Positions 44,432 through 53,136 of a stretch of DNA of 64,000 bases are shown here, piece after piece; position 1 is the stretch's first letter; every line of letters starts with the position of its first letter. A model generated the notes under the pieces. The model was not told the DNA's origin and made no database searches. It saw nothing but the letters and a program-made list of their open reading frames with translations. This DNA is from Sphingobium boeckii (lineage in GTDB: Bacteria > Pseudomonadota > Alphaproteobacteria > Sphingomonadales > Sphingomonadaceae), in contig NZ_JACIJC010000004.1 of NCBI RefSeq assembly GCF_014199215.1, positions 248,001 to 312,000 on the forward strand, given 5' to 3'. The position numbers and the translations under genes are program-made.

Positions 44432-45595
44432 TTACCGCCAGACCTGCGCATACAATTCCGCAATTTCCGCCGCATCCGGCACGCGCGGATTATTGCCCGG
44501 TGATCCCGACGCCAGCGCCTGTTCGCACATCAGCGGCACCAGCGCGTCCCACCGGCCCGCATTGATCCCCCAGGCCGACGGCCCTGGCACTTCGAGATCC
44601 CGGTTAAGCGCGGCGAGTTCATCGAGCAGCCGCGCGACCGCCGCCTGATCGCCTTCGGCTTCAGGCGCGATCTGCATCGCGCGCGCACAATCGGCATAGC
44701 GATGCAGAGCGGCAGGCGCAGACCATGCGGTGATCGCCGGGAGCAGCATCGCATTGGACAGGCCGTGCGGCACATGGAAATGCGCGCCGATCGGGCGGCT
44801 CATCCCATGCACCAGCGCGACCGAACTGTTCGAAAAGGCGATGCCCGCCTGCGTGGCACCCAGCATCATCGCTTCACGCGCCAGAAGATCGCCCGGATCG
44901 GCACAGACGCGGCGGAGATTGGGGGCGATGGCCTTCATCGCCAGCAATGCCATGCCATCGCTGAACGGATTGGCGCGCTTCGAGACATAGGCCTCGATCG
45001 CGTGGGTCAGCGAATCGATGCCGGTGTCCGCGGTCAGGCGGCGCGGTTTGGTGAGGGTGAGTTCATAATCGACCAGCGCCGCCACGGGAAGATAGGCCAG
45101 ACCCGCGCACAGCATCTTCTCGTCGGTCGTCTCGTCGGTGATGATCGTGAAGCGCGTCGCATCCGATCCCGTCCCTGCCGTGGTCGGGATGGCGATGATC
45201 GGCAGGCCGGGGGCATCCTGCACATGCGGCGTCTTATAATCGGCCATCGCGCCGCCATGCGCGCCCAGCATCGCAATGGCCTTGGCGCTGTCGAGCGGAC
45301 TGCCGCCGCCGAAACCGACCACGCAATCATGCGCGCCCGCCAGCAGAAAAGCGACGCCCGCATCAATCGAGGTGACCGTGGGATCGGGCACGGTATCGGC
45401 AAAGACGCGGCTTTCGATTCCGGCCGCCCGCAGATCCTCCGCCAGCCGATCGGCCAACCCCTGCCCCGCCAGATAGCTGTCGGTCACGATCAGCGGGCGG
45501 GACAGGCCGAGCATCGCCAGAACCTCCGGCAATTGCCGTGAAGCGCCGCCGCCGATGCGCATGATCCGCGGCAAGGCGATATTCGAAATGCTCAA
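44432..45595 (-). CDS. Iron-containing alcohol dehydrogenase
   Basis: A group III Fe-type alcohol dehydrogenase of 387 residues. The NAD-binding GFGGGSPLDSAKAIAML, IPTTAGTGSDATRFTII and the metal site (DSLTHAIEAYVSKRANPFSD and GMSRPIGAHFHVPHGLSNAM, with conserved His residues) are intact. The start is TTG at 45593-45595, with AGGAG 8 bases upstream, overlapping the MFS stop codon (TTGA); no ATG lies nearby. It is second in an operon with the MFS carrier. It could oxidise or reduce a C3 or C6 aldehyde or alcohol, such as a sulfonated or glycerol-derived aldehyde. The substrate is unknown. Confidence 0.87.
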   Translation of the reverse strand: MSISNIALPRIMRIGGGASRQLPEVLAMLGLSRPLIVTDSYLAGQGLADRLAEDLRAAGIESRVFADTVPDPTVTSIDAGVAFLLAGAHDCVVGFGGGSPLDSAKAIAMLGAHGGAMADYKTPHVQDAPGLPIIAIPTTAGTGSDATRFTIITDETTDEKMLCAGLAYLPVAALVDYELTLTKPRRLTADTGIDSLTHAIEAYVSKRANPFSDGMALLAMKAIAPNLRRVCADPGDLLAREAMMLGATQAGIAFSNSSVALVHGMSRPIGAHFHVPHGLSNAMLLPAITAWSAPAALHRYADCARAMQIAPEAEGDQAAVARLLDELAALNRDLEVPGPSAWGINAGRWDALVPLMCEQALASGSPGNNPRVPDAAEIAELYAQVWR

Positions 45596-46926
45596 CTCAC
45601 CATCTCCTCGCGGATCGACGACCGCGCCATCCAGAACAGCGCGGACGCCAGCGCGCCGAACAGGATAAACAACATCAGCGACCAACGCACCCCCTCCGCC
45701 GCGCCAAAGCCCATCGGCCCGCTGATCAGATCGCTGACGGCCCCCACGCCCAGCGGCCCGAGGCCCAGCCCGATGAGGTTGATGAGGAACAGCAACACCG
45801 CCGTGGCGGTGGCGCGCGTTTCGGGGCGGACCAGCCCCTGCACCGCGGCATAGCCGGGGCCGTACCACAGCGTGTTCAGGATCGGCGGGAAGGCGAAGAG
45901 GATGAGCGCGGTCACCGCCGAATCCGCGAGCAGCCCGAAGATATAGAAAGGGATGCCCAGCAAGGTGGAGACGGCAGGGATGGACACATAGGCGCGCAGA
46001 TCCTTCGCGCCGAACCGGTCCGCCAGATAGCCGCCCATATAGGTGCCGACCGCCCCGGTCAGGCCCAATACGATGCCCAATGTGATGCCGAGGAAACCTG
46101 TGAGCCCGAGGCCGAAATCATCGGCCAGCAGCGTGAGTTCGGCGGCGTGATTGCGAAAGAAGAAGGGCGCGAGAAAGGCGGCCGCGCCATAGCCGATGAA
46201 CGCCTTGATCGCAGCGGCGAAAGCGATCAGCCAGAAGGTACGCTTGCTGCGGATTTCGGCAAAAGCCTGCTTCAGGCTGGGGCGCGCGGCGCGGCGGGCG
46301 GCGAGATCGGCGGCGAGCTTGCTGCGCGGCTCCCGAAGCGTGGTCCAGGCGACAATCGCCATGATCACGCCCGGCGCGCCGGCCACGAGAAAGGCCATGC
46401 GCCAGCCATAGGCATCGGCGATCACGCCCCCCAGCGCCATGCCGATCAATCCGCCGATCGGTGTGCCAAGCGCATAAAAAGCGAGCGCAGAGGCGCGCTT
46501 TTCGCGGGGCGTATAATCGCTGATGAGCGAATGCGCGGGCGGCGTGCAGCCCGCTTCGCCGATGCCGACGCCCACACGGCAGAGAACGAGTTGCACGAAA
46601 TTCTGCGCAAAGCCGCAGGCAATGGTAAACAGACTCCACGCGCCCGCCGCCGCCGCGATGATCCGCGGCCGGTTGCCCGTTTCGGCCACACGCGCGATCG
46701 GGATGCCCAGCACGGTGTAGAATAGCGCAAAGGCCAGGCCCGTCATCAGCCCCAATTGCCAGTCCGCCAGATGGAGGTCGTTTTTGATCGGCTCGGCCAG
46801 GATCGCGACGATCTGGCGATCGAGAAAGTTCAGGATATAGATCAACAGCAGCACGCTGAGCGCATAGCGGCGATAGCCGGGCGAGACCGGGGACACCGCC
46901 GGTGCGGTCGGGCTGCGCTCACTCAT
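45592..46926 (-). CDS. MFS transporter (spinster-like)
   Basis: A 444-residue MFS carrier with 12 helices. Signature pieces are ILNFLDRQIVAILAEPIKND, the GEAGCTPPAHSLISDYTPRE loop (typical of the spinster/ACS-like group seen in sphingomonads) and GTYMGGYLADRFGAKDL. The start at 46926 has AGGAG upstream; a start at 46956 is possible. It is upstream of and overlaps the iron-type dehydrogenase gene. The divergent TIM-barrel gene shares a 71-bp spacer with the LacI-type operator at 46973, so it probably belongs to the same regulon. Substrate unknown; a sugar acid or sulfonate is likely. Confidence 0.83.
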   Translation of the reverse strand: MSERSPTAPAVSPVSPGYRRYALSVLLLIYILNFLDRQIVAILAEPIKNDLHLADWQLGLMTGLAFALFYTVLGIPIARVAETGNRPRIIAAAAGAWSLFTIACGFAQNFVQLVLCRVGVGIGEAGCTPPAHSLISDYTPREKRASALAFYALGTPIGGLIGMALGGVIADAYGWRMAFLVAGAPGVIMAIVAWTTLREPRSKLAADLAARRAARPSLKQAFAEIRSKRTFWLIAFAAAIKAFIGYGAAAFLAPFFFRNHAAELTLLADDFGLGLTGFLGITLGIVLGLTGAVGTYMGGYLADRFGAKDLRAYVSIPAVSTLLGIPFYIFGLLADSAVTALILFAFPPILNTLWYGPGYAAVQGLVRPETRATATAVLLFLINLIGLGLGPLGVGAVSDLISGPMGFGAAEGVRWSLMLFILFGALASALFWMARSSIREEMVS

Positions 46927-46972
46927 TCCTGCTCTCCTGTGACGATTGACATCCACCCTGCTGCAGCCTTTA

Positions 46973-46986
46973 TGGCAGCGTTGTCA
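46973..46986. promoter_or_regulatory. LacI-type operator 3
   Basis: TGGCAGCGTTGTCA fits the same pattern as sites 1 and 2. It lies between the divergent MFS and TIM-barrel genes, 11 bases before the TIM-barrel start and 46 bases from the MFS start, so bound LacI could control both. Confidence 0.65.
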
Positions 46987-46997
46987 GAGAGGATGTT

Positions 46998-47831
46998 ATG
47001 GCGCGCTTGCTGGTTTTGCAGTCTGTCTGGGGTCTCGACAAATGCCAAGGGTTCGACATCGAACATGATCTGGATGCGGCGCTGGAACGGGTGATCGCGG
47101 CGGGTTTCGATGGCGTGGGGGTGAATATCGCGCGGGTGGCGCGGACGGCAACCGTCGCGCGGGTGATGAATGCGCGCGGGCTGGCCTGGGAAGGTCAGGT
47201 GCTGGCGCATGACGCCCCGCAACTCGCCGCCTATATCGCCGAAGCGCACCGGCTGGGTGCCCATCATCTGAACGTGCAGGTGGCCGGGCCGGTGCCGCAC
47301 CTGTCCGATGCGCTCATGCTGATAGACAGTCTGATCCCACTCGCGCAAACCGCGCCACTGCCGGTGTGGTTCGAAACGCATCGTGGCCGCCTGACCAATG
47401 ATCTGCTGTTCACGCTGCGGATGCTGGCGGCACGGCCGGGTTTGCGGCTCACCGGCGATCTTTCGCATTATCCCGTGGCGGGCGAGATGGAATTGCCGCT
47501 GCGCCCTGATCAACTGGCTGCGATCGAGACGATCCTCAAGCATTGCCACAATTTTCACGGGCGCGTGTCCACCACGCATCAGGTGCAGGTGGCGCTCGTA
47601 TCGCCGCAGCATCAGGGATGGCTGGATCAGCATAAGGCATGGTGGCGGCGCGGATTCGAATTGTGGCTCGCCCAGGCCGGCGCGGAGGATGCGCTGACCT
47701 TCATGTGCGAACTCGGCCCACCGCCTTATGCGATCACCGCGCCCGATGGCACCGAACTGAGCGACCGCTGGGATGAGGCGCAAAGGATGCGCGATATCGT
47801 GATAGGGCTGTGGGACGAGGTGAATGGCTGA
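46998..47831 (+). CDS. TIM-barrel sugar isomerase/epimerase-like protein
   Basis: A 277-residue protein with the xylose isomerase-like TIM barrel (AP endonuclease 2 family, PF01261). Visible family features are repeated strand-helix units: AGFDGVGVNIARVARTATVA, LGAHHLNVQVAGPVPHLSDA, VWFETHRGRLTNDL with a probable metal-binding Glu, and LTGDLSHYPVAG with Asp/His ligands. Trp residues near the end (WRRGFELWLAQ) may shape the pocket. The GAGAGG before ATG is a ribosome site. The LacI-type operator lies directly upstream, so it belongs to the same regulon as the SQ genes. An isomerase or epimerase of an SQ-related sugar or C3 intermediate is likely; the substrate is not known. Confidence 0.78.
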   Translation: MARLLVLQSVWGLDKCQGFDIEHDLDAALERVIAAGFDGVGVNIARVARTATVARVMNARGLAWEGQVLAHDAPQLAAYIAEAHRLGAHHLNVQVAGPVPHLSDALMLIDSLIPLAQTAPLPVWFETHRGRLTNDLLFTLRMLAARPGLRLTGDLSHYPVAGEMELPLRPDQLAAIETILKHCHNFHGRVSTTHQVQVALVSPQHQGWLDQHKAWWRRGFELWLAQAGAEDALTFMCELGPPPYAITAPDGTELSDRWDEAQRMRDIVIGLWDEVNG

Positions 47832-47833
47832 CA

Positions 47834-49249
47834 TCAGGCTTGGACGGTGATCGCGGCGGACCATCGGGCGAAGGCGTGATCCGCCGCATCGCGGCTGATC
47901 GCGGGCGTGAAGTCCGCATCATAGCGCGCGAGTGCGGGAAGGTCGCTCTCCGCGATCAGGCCCGCCCCCAACCCCGCCGCGATGGCCGCGCCATAAGCCG
48001 TGCCTTCGCGCACGGCATGGCGCCGCACGGGGCGCTGGAGCATATCGGCCTGAATCTGCAAAAAGATATCGCTCGCCGCCATCCCGCCATCCACCGGCAG
48101 GGCGTCCGGCACCGGCAGACTCGCCGCGATCAAATCCGCAATCTCGCGGATGCGGCAGGCGATGCCCGTCAGCGCGCCGCGCGCAAGATGCGCCGGGCTG
48201 GTCGAGAAACTGAGGCCGGAGATCAGGCCGCGATCGTTGAACCGGCCATGCGGCGTGCCCAGCCCCTGCAACGATGGCCGCACCTGGACTCCCCCAGCAT
48301 CGGGAACCGAGCGCGCCGCTGACTCCAGCGCGGCGGGAGTGTCGAACAGGCCGATCGGGCCGCAGAGCCAGTCGACGAAGCTGCCCGCGCTGATCACCAT
48401 GCCCTCGATGCAATAATGTGCCTCACCGGCGATGGTGGCGAGCGCTTGGGCGGGCATGGAAGCATCCGGCGAGAATGGCGCGCCGCCCGCGTTCGCCATC
48501 AGCACGGCGGAGGTGCCATAGGTGGCCTTCCATGCCCCGCGCCGTAGGGCATCATGCGCCACCATCCCCGCCTGCTGATCCGCCATGATGGCGCAGATCG
48601 GAACGCCGTCGGTCGTTTCGGCAATCGCACCCCAGCTATCGGTGAGCCGCGGGAAGAGCGTTTCGGGGAGCGATTGATAGGCGAGCAATCCGGCGTTCCA
48701 GCCCGCACCGCGGTCATAATCCATATAGCCGCTGAGCCACGCGCAGGAAGAGTCGGTGACATGCGCCGCGCCGCCGCTCAACCGGAAGACCAGCCAGGAA
48801 TCGAGCGTGCCCCAGCGCAGGCTTTCCAACGGACGCCCCGCCAGCGCGATCGCCGCAGGCAGCTTGGCCGATGGCACCTGCGGCCAGGAAGCAAAGCCCG
48901 CGGCGCGCAGATCCTTATAGACGTTCATCCCGCGCAGGTCGCTCCAGATCAGGATCGGACAGACGGGTTCGCCGATGGCGCGATCCCAGAGCACAACGCT
49001 GGCGCGCTGGGTGGTGACGCCGATCGCAGCGACATCGGCCATGCTCCGCCCCGCCGCCGCCAGTGCACCCGCGATCACCGCACGGCATGTGTCCCACACC
49101 GCCGCGCCGTCCTGCTCCACCAGCCCGGCGCCGGGATAGCGCGTCTCGATCCCGCATTTGTCCATGCCCAGCACCCGCCCCGCCGGATCGACCAGCATGG
49201 CGCGGGCGCCGGTGGTGCCCGCATCCAGCGCGAGCAGCAGCTCAGGCAT
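47834..49249 (-). CDS. FGGY family carbohydrate kinase, glycerol kinase-like
   Basis: A 471-residue sugar or glycerol kinase of the FGGY family. The N-terminal ATPase fold reads LLALDAGTTGARAMLVDPAG; the central GATSAVLMANAGG-type region and the C-terminal ALPVDGGMAASDIFLQIQAD (phosphate-binding) are characteristic. It is about 30 residues shorter than E. coli GlpK. It is third in an operon glpD-like, AGPS-like, kinase, and overlaps the AGPS-like gene by 8 bases. Since the operon contains a GlpD-like dehydrogenase, glycerol is the natural substrate, and glycerol is a product when sulfoquinovosidase cuts SQ-glycerol. Confidence 0.85.
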   Translation of the reverse strand: MPELLLALDAGTTGARAMLVDPAGRVLGMDKCGIETRYPGAGLVEQDGAAVWDTCRAVIAGALAAAGRSMADVAAIGVTTQRASVVLWDRAIGEPVCPILIWSDLRGMNVYKDLRAAGFASWPQVPSAKLPAAIALAGRPLESLRWGTLDSWLVFRLSGGAAHVTDSSCAWLSGYMDYDRGAGWNAGLLAYQSLPETLFPRLTDSWGAIAETTDGVPICAIMADQQAGMVAHDALRRGAWKATYGTSAVLMANAGGAPFSPDASMPAQALATIAGEAHYCIEGMVISAGSFVDWLCGPIGLFDTPAALESAARSVPDAGGVQVRPSLQGLGTPHGRFNDRGLISGLSFSTSPAHLARGALTGIACRIREIADLIAASLPVPDALPVDGGMAASDIFLQIQADMLQRPVRRHAVREGTAYGAAIAAGLGAGLIAESDLPALARYDADFTPAISRDAADHAFARWSAAITVQA

Positions 49250-50636
49250 CGGGGATCAGATTGCCCGGATTCATGATGCCATGGGGATCGAGTGCGGCCT
49301 TGATCGTGCGGAGAAGAGCGACGCCGTTCGCACCCAGATCATGTTGCAGATAGGGTTTGCGCAGCCGCCCCGCGCCATGATGATGCGCCACCCCGCCGCC
49401 ATGCTTCGCCGTCGCCTCCATGATCGCGTGCCAGCAGGCGAAATAGGCAGGCTCCATCTTCGCCTTATCCTCGAAAGTAGCGGCGAAGCTGAAATAGAGA
49501 TTGATACCGGAGCGATAGACATGGGAGCTGTGCGCCGAAGCATTGACCACGCCCGGCACCGCATTGAGCGCCGCGATAGCATCGGCATAGATCGCGCCGA
49601 TCTGGCTCCATGTGCCGGAAATCTCCACGGTATCGGCGATATAGCCGCGCTCGAACATGTCGCGCCAGGTCGGCACATGATTGCGCCGTTCGATCCAGTC
49701 CTGCGCGGCTTTGGGATCGCCCGGCTCAAGCCCAGTGAGTGCCGCCATCGCCGCGATTTCGGCCTCGACCCGCGCCTGCGGGCCTTCATGCACCATCAGC
49801 AGCATCGCCTGGCCATCGCGCTCATGATCGCGAAACAGGCGGCGGACCTCACGGCCGTCATATTGGCGCATCACCGGTGGCCGCCAATCGGCGCGGATGA
49901 TGCGGCGCTGCGCCTCGAAACCCGCCTCCATATCGGGCGCATAGAAGATGCTGTAGCCGCGATATTCGGGCTTCGCACGGATCGAGAAGGTGACGCCCGT
50001 GATCACGCCCATCGTGCCTTCCGCACCCATCAGCAGATGGCGCAGATCAGGCCCGGCGGCGGCGCGGACGGCCTTGCCCAGCGTGACGATCTCACCATTG
50101 GGCAACACCGCCTCGATCGAATGGATGATATCCTCCACATTGCCATAAGCCGTGGAGAATTGCCCCGATGCCCGCGTGGCGACCCAGCCGCCGACGCTGC
50201 TGATCCCGATCGATTGCGGCCAATGGCCGATCGTCAGACCGAGCGCGGCGACCGCCTCCTCCGCCTCCAGCCCATTCAGCCCGGCGTCGAAACTGGCGAG
50301 CAGATTGCGATCATCGATGAAGCGCACCGATTTCATCGCGCTCATATCGAGCAGGATCGATTCCGGGGTCGGCTCGATCCCGCCGCACACGCCACTGCCC
50401 AGACCGAATGGGATGAGCGGCACACGATGTTCGTTCGCGAGCAACACGATCCGGCGCACGTCCTCCACCGAGCAGGGCTGCACCACCCAGCCGGGGCCGG
50501 GCACGGCCTCCCCGCGCCAGTCTCGCAGATGCTTCACCGCCCATTGATCGAACCGCCGTGCATTGAGCGCGGCTGCATCAGACGCCACCTGCTCCGCGCC
50601 GATCGCCGCCGCCAGCATTTCGCCGAATCTCGTCAT
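49242..50636 (-). CDS. FAD-binding oxidase related to alkyldihydroxyacetonephosphate synthase
   Basis: A 464-residue VAO-type flavoprotein. The FAD phosphate loop (PFGLGSGVCGGIEPTPES) and second FAD segment (GISSVGGWVATRASGQFS) are clear. The C-terminal GGGVAHHHGAGRLRKPYL is the triple-His motif of alkylglycerone-phosphate synthase (AGPS), which makes ether lipids from acyl-DHAP in eukaryotes. Related bacterial enzymes act as lactate, glycolate or glycerol-phosphate type dehydrogenases. It overlaps glpD by 4 bases and the kinase by 8. A role in C3 phosphate or C3 sulfonate oxidation is inferred from position. Confidence 0.83.
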   Translation of the reverse strand: MTRFGEMLAAAIGAEQVASDAAALNARRFDQWAVKHLRDWRGEAVPGPGWVVQPCSVEDVRRIVLLANEHRVPLIPFGLGSGVCGGIEPTPESILLDMSAMKSVRFIDDRNLLASFDAGLNGLEAEEAVAALGLTIGHWPQSIGISSVGGWVATRASGQFSTAYGNVEDIIHSIEAVLPNGEIVTLGKAVRAAAGPDLRHLLMGAEGTMGVITGVTFSIRAKPEYRGYSIFYAPDMEAGFEAQRRIIRADWRPPVMRQYDGREVRRLFRDHERDGQAMLLMVHEGPQARVEAEIAAMAALTGLEPGDPKAAQDWIERRNHVPTWRDMFERGYIADTVEISGTWSQIGAIYADAIAALNAVPGVVNASAHSSHVYRSGINLYFSFAATFEDKAKMEPAYFACWHAIMEATAKHGGGVAHHHGAGRLRKPYLQHDLGANGVALLRTIKAALDPHGIMNPGNLIPDA

Positions 50637-52120
50637 CCCGTCTCTCCCGATCCGTCCGCGAGCACGCGGCGGCTGTCTTTTTCCAGTGTTTGGCAGTGCG
50701 CGATCTGGGCTGTGCGCTCTGCCGCATCCCATCCCAGCAGATCGCCCATCACGTCCGTCGCCGGTGCGAGCACGGCCAGTCCGGCGGCGTCATCAAACCA
50801 CGCCCGCCCGCTGCGGCGGACCCAATAATCCTCCAGCGTGACCGCGCCTTCATGGATCACCGCGCGGCGCGCCTCTGAAGCAACATCATCCGCCGCTTCA
50901 TCCAGTGGCAAGGGGATATCGGCTGTGGCGCAGGGCTTCGCCGTGACGCCAAGCCGCTCGACCACCAGATCGACGACACGCTCCGCCATCGCGCGATAGG
51001 CGCTCAACTTGCCGCCCGCGATCGAGATCATGCCCGATGGCGAAGTCCAGATTTCATCCTTGCGCGACACTTCATTCGCCTTCTTGCCCGGCTGCGCGAT
51101 CAGCGGACGGACGCCCGACCAGAGCGAGACGATGTCATTATCCGTCAGCGGTGCGATATCGAGCGCGGCTTCGGTGGCGCGCAGCAGATAATCCACATCG
51201 CTGCGTTCGGGCGCGGGCCAGTAATCAGCAGTGTCATGAAAAACATCGGTCGTCCCGAGATAGGTGAAGCGCCCGCGCGGCACCGCGAAGATCGTCCTTT
51301 TGTCCGCCGCGCGCAGCAGCACCGTCGCATTGACCGGCAGGCCCGCGCGATCGAGCACAAGATGGATGCCGCGGCTGAGCGACAGGCGCGTGTCGCTTTC
51401 GCCGGTCTCCAGCGCGCGCACTCGATCCACCCAGGCCCCGGCCGCATTCACCACCAGTTTTGCCCGCACCTCCGCCCCGAGATTTTCGCCGGGCGATGTG
51501 GAGCGCACGAGAAGTCCGTCAGGGGTCAGTCCAGCCGCCGCGGCATAGTTCAACACCACCGCACCCGCCGCCTGCGCTGCGCGGATGTTTGCCAGCACCA
51601 GCCGGGCATCGTCCGTCAGAAATTCAGGGTAAATCACCGCGCCATTCAATTTGTCGGTGCGCATCAAAGGCTCACGCGCGGCCAAATCCTTGACGCCGAT
51701 CACCTCATGACGCTCGTCATCGGGTACATTGCCCAGCTTCTCGAAGGTCCACAGGCCGGCGCGCAGCTTGGTCACCATCGCCAGCGATGTGGTGGGAATG
51801 AGGAACGGGCATATCTGCGCCAGATGCGGCGCGATGCGGCGGAGAATCTGGCGCTCCGAAGCCGCCTCCTTGACCAATGCCACATCGCCCTGCGCCAGAT
51901 AGCGCAGGCCGCCATGGATCATCTTGGAGCTGCGGCTGCTCGTGCCGCTCGCATAATCCCGCGCCTCGACCAGCACGACCGACAGCCCGCGTAATGCCGC
52001 ATCCCGCGCGATCCCGGCACCGGTGATGCCGCCGCCGATCACCGCGACATCGAACACGCTCTGTTCCAGCGCGGTCAAGACGGCGCTGCGGTCGCGGGAA
52101 TCGATATTGGCGCTGCTCAT
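50633..52120 (-). CDS. glpD: GlpD-like FAD-dependent glycerol-3-phosphate dehydrogenase
   Basis: A 495-residue membrane-associated flavoenzyme of the GlpD family, which passes electrons from glycerol-3-phosphate to the quinone pool and yields DHAP. FAD motif: DVAVIGGGITGAGIARDAAL; then ARDYASGTSSRSSKMIHGGL and RYLAQGDVALVKEA, which are GlpD hallmarks. C-terminal region: IAGGKLSAYRAMAERVVDLV. The start at 52120 begins MSSANIDSRDRSAVL; a longer in-frame ATG at 52201 would enter the divergent LysR gene. It is the first gene of a three-gene operon. The LysR regulator 68 bp away on the other strand probably controls it. A glpD duplicate elsewhere would suggest a specialised role. Confidence 0.9.
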   Translation of the reverse strand: MSSANIDSRDRSAVLTALEQSVFDVAVIGGGITGAGIARDAALRGLSVVLVEARDYASGTSSRSSKMIHGGLRYLAQGDVALVKEAASERQILRRIAPHLAQICPFLIPTTSLAMVTKLRAGLWTFEKLGNVPDDERHEVIGVKDLAAREPLMRTDKLNGAVIYPEFLTDDARLVLANIRAAQAAGAVVLNYAAAAGLTPDGLLVRSTSPGENLGAEVRAKLVVNAAGAWVDRVRALETGESDTRLSLSRGIHLVLDRAGLPVNATVLLRAADKRTIFAVPRGRFTYLGTTDVFHDTADYWPAPERSDVDYLLRATEAALDIAPLTDNDIVSLWSGVRPLIAQPGKKANEVSRKDEIWTSPSGMISIAGGKLSAYRAMAERVVDLVVERLGVTAKPCATADIPLPLDEAADDVASEARRAVIHEGAVTLEDYWVRRSGRAWFDDAAGLAVLAPATDVMGDLLGWDAAERTAQIAHCQTLEKDSRRVLADGSGETG

Positions 52121-52188
52121 AGGCCAAACGCTATGAGAATGAACAAGCATATGGTAATGCGAAATAGGAATGAAGTGGTGAGCAGCGC

Positions 52189-53136
52189 ATGAATTTGACA
52201 CGATTGCGGCATTTCGAAGCGCTTTACCGGCTGGGCAGCTTTGCGCGCGCGTCGGATGAGAGGGGGCTGACCCAGTCCGCGCTCAGCCGCAGCATCCAGA
52301 AACTGGAATCCGAACTGGGCGCCGCGCTCTTCGATCGCACCACCCATTATGTGCGCCCGACCGACGACGCCGAACGCCTGATCCGCGCCGCACGCGATGT
52401 GATCGCCGCGGCTTCCAATCTGGCCGATGAGGCGCGCGGCCTGAAGCAGCCCAGCTCGGGCACGGTGCGTGTGGGGGCCGGCCCCTATCCGCTGCAACCG
52501 CTGCTGACCGACGCGATCGCGCGCTTTGCCGAAGCGCATCCCGCGGTGCGCGTGACCGTGACCGGCGGGCCATCGGAGCAATTGCTGGAGACATTGGTCG
52601 ATCGGCGGCTCGATCTGGTGGTGTGCGATCGCGCCAAATTCGCGACCTCCGCCCATGCGGACGAAGTGCTCTGCATCCCATTGCCGGCCGAACCGCTGGT
52701 GCTCATGTTCGCCGCCACGCATCCGCTGAATGGTGCGCCGGGGCGGCTGAACACCGCCGCCTGGCCCTGGGCGCTGCCCCGCCCCGCCCCCAACAGCAAT
52801 TTCCCGCGCGCGATCCGGGCGCGGATCGAGGCCGGGAATTTCCCCGATTACGAACTGGATTCGACCGCGGCGTGCATCGATATGATCCGCCATGGCCGCG
52901 CGATCACTGTGGTGCCCCAATCGCTGGCGCGCATCGTCTGCGCGGATGGCACGCTGGTGCAATCGCCCTTGCCGCCCAGCGAGCAGACGCGCGACGCCGT
53001 TCACCTGCTGCGCAACCGCAGCCGCAGCGCGCTCGTTGCCGCCTTCGTGGCGGCGTTGCGCGCAGCGGCGCAGGCGCGCGGTCAGAACGCGGCGATCCCG
53101 GAAAACAGCGCGGCATCGGCAGAACCGGCGCGATAG
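52189..53136 (+). CDS. LysR family transcriptional regulator
   Basis: A 315-residue LysR regulator: HTH MNLTRLRHFEALYRLGSFAR followed by TQSALSRSIQKLES, then an effector domain with LDLVVCDRAKFATSAHADEV and a C-terminal tail rich in Arg and Ala. It is divergent from the glpD-AGPS-kinase operon with only 68 bp between, the classical layout of LysR regulators and targets. The 3' end overlaps the convergent sulfoquinovosidase gene by 55 bp, so transcripts from the two strands overlap. The inducer could be glycerol, a C3 phosphate or a sulfonate; it is not shown. Confidence 0.88.
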   Translation: MNLTRLRHFEALYRLGSFARASDERGLTQSALSRSIQKLESELGAALFDRTTHYVRPTDDAERLIRAARDVIAAASNLADEARGLKQPSSGTVRVGAGPYPLQPLLTDAIARFAEAHPAVRVTVTGGPSEQLLETLVDRRLDLVVCDRAKFATSAHADEVLCIPLPAEPLVLMFAATHPLNGAPGRLNTAAWPWALPRPAPNSNFPRAIRARIEAGNFPDYELDSTAACIDMIRHGRAITVVPQSLARIVCADGTLVQSPLPPSEQTRDAVHLLRNRSRSALVAAFVAALRAAAQARGQNAAIPENSAASAEPAR

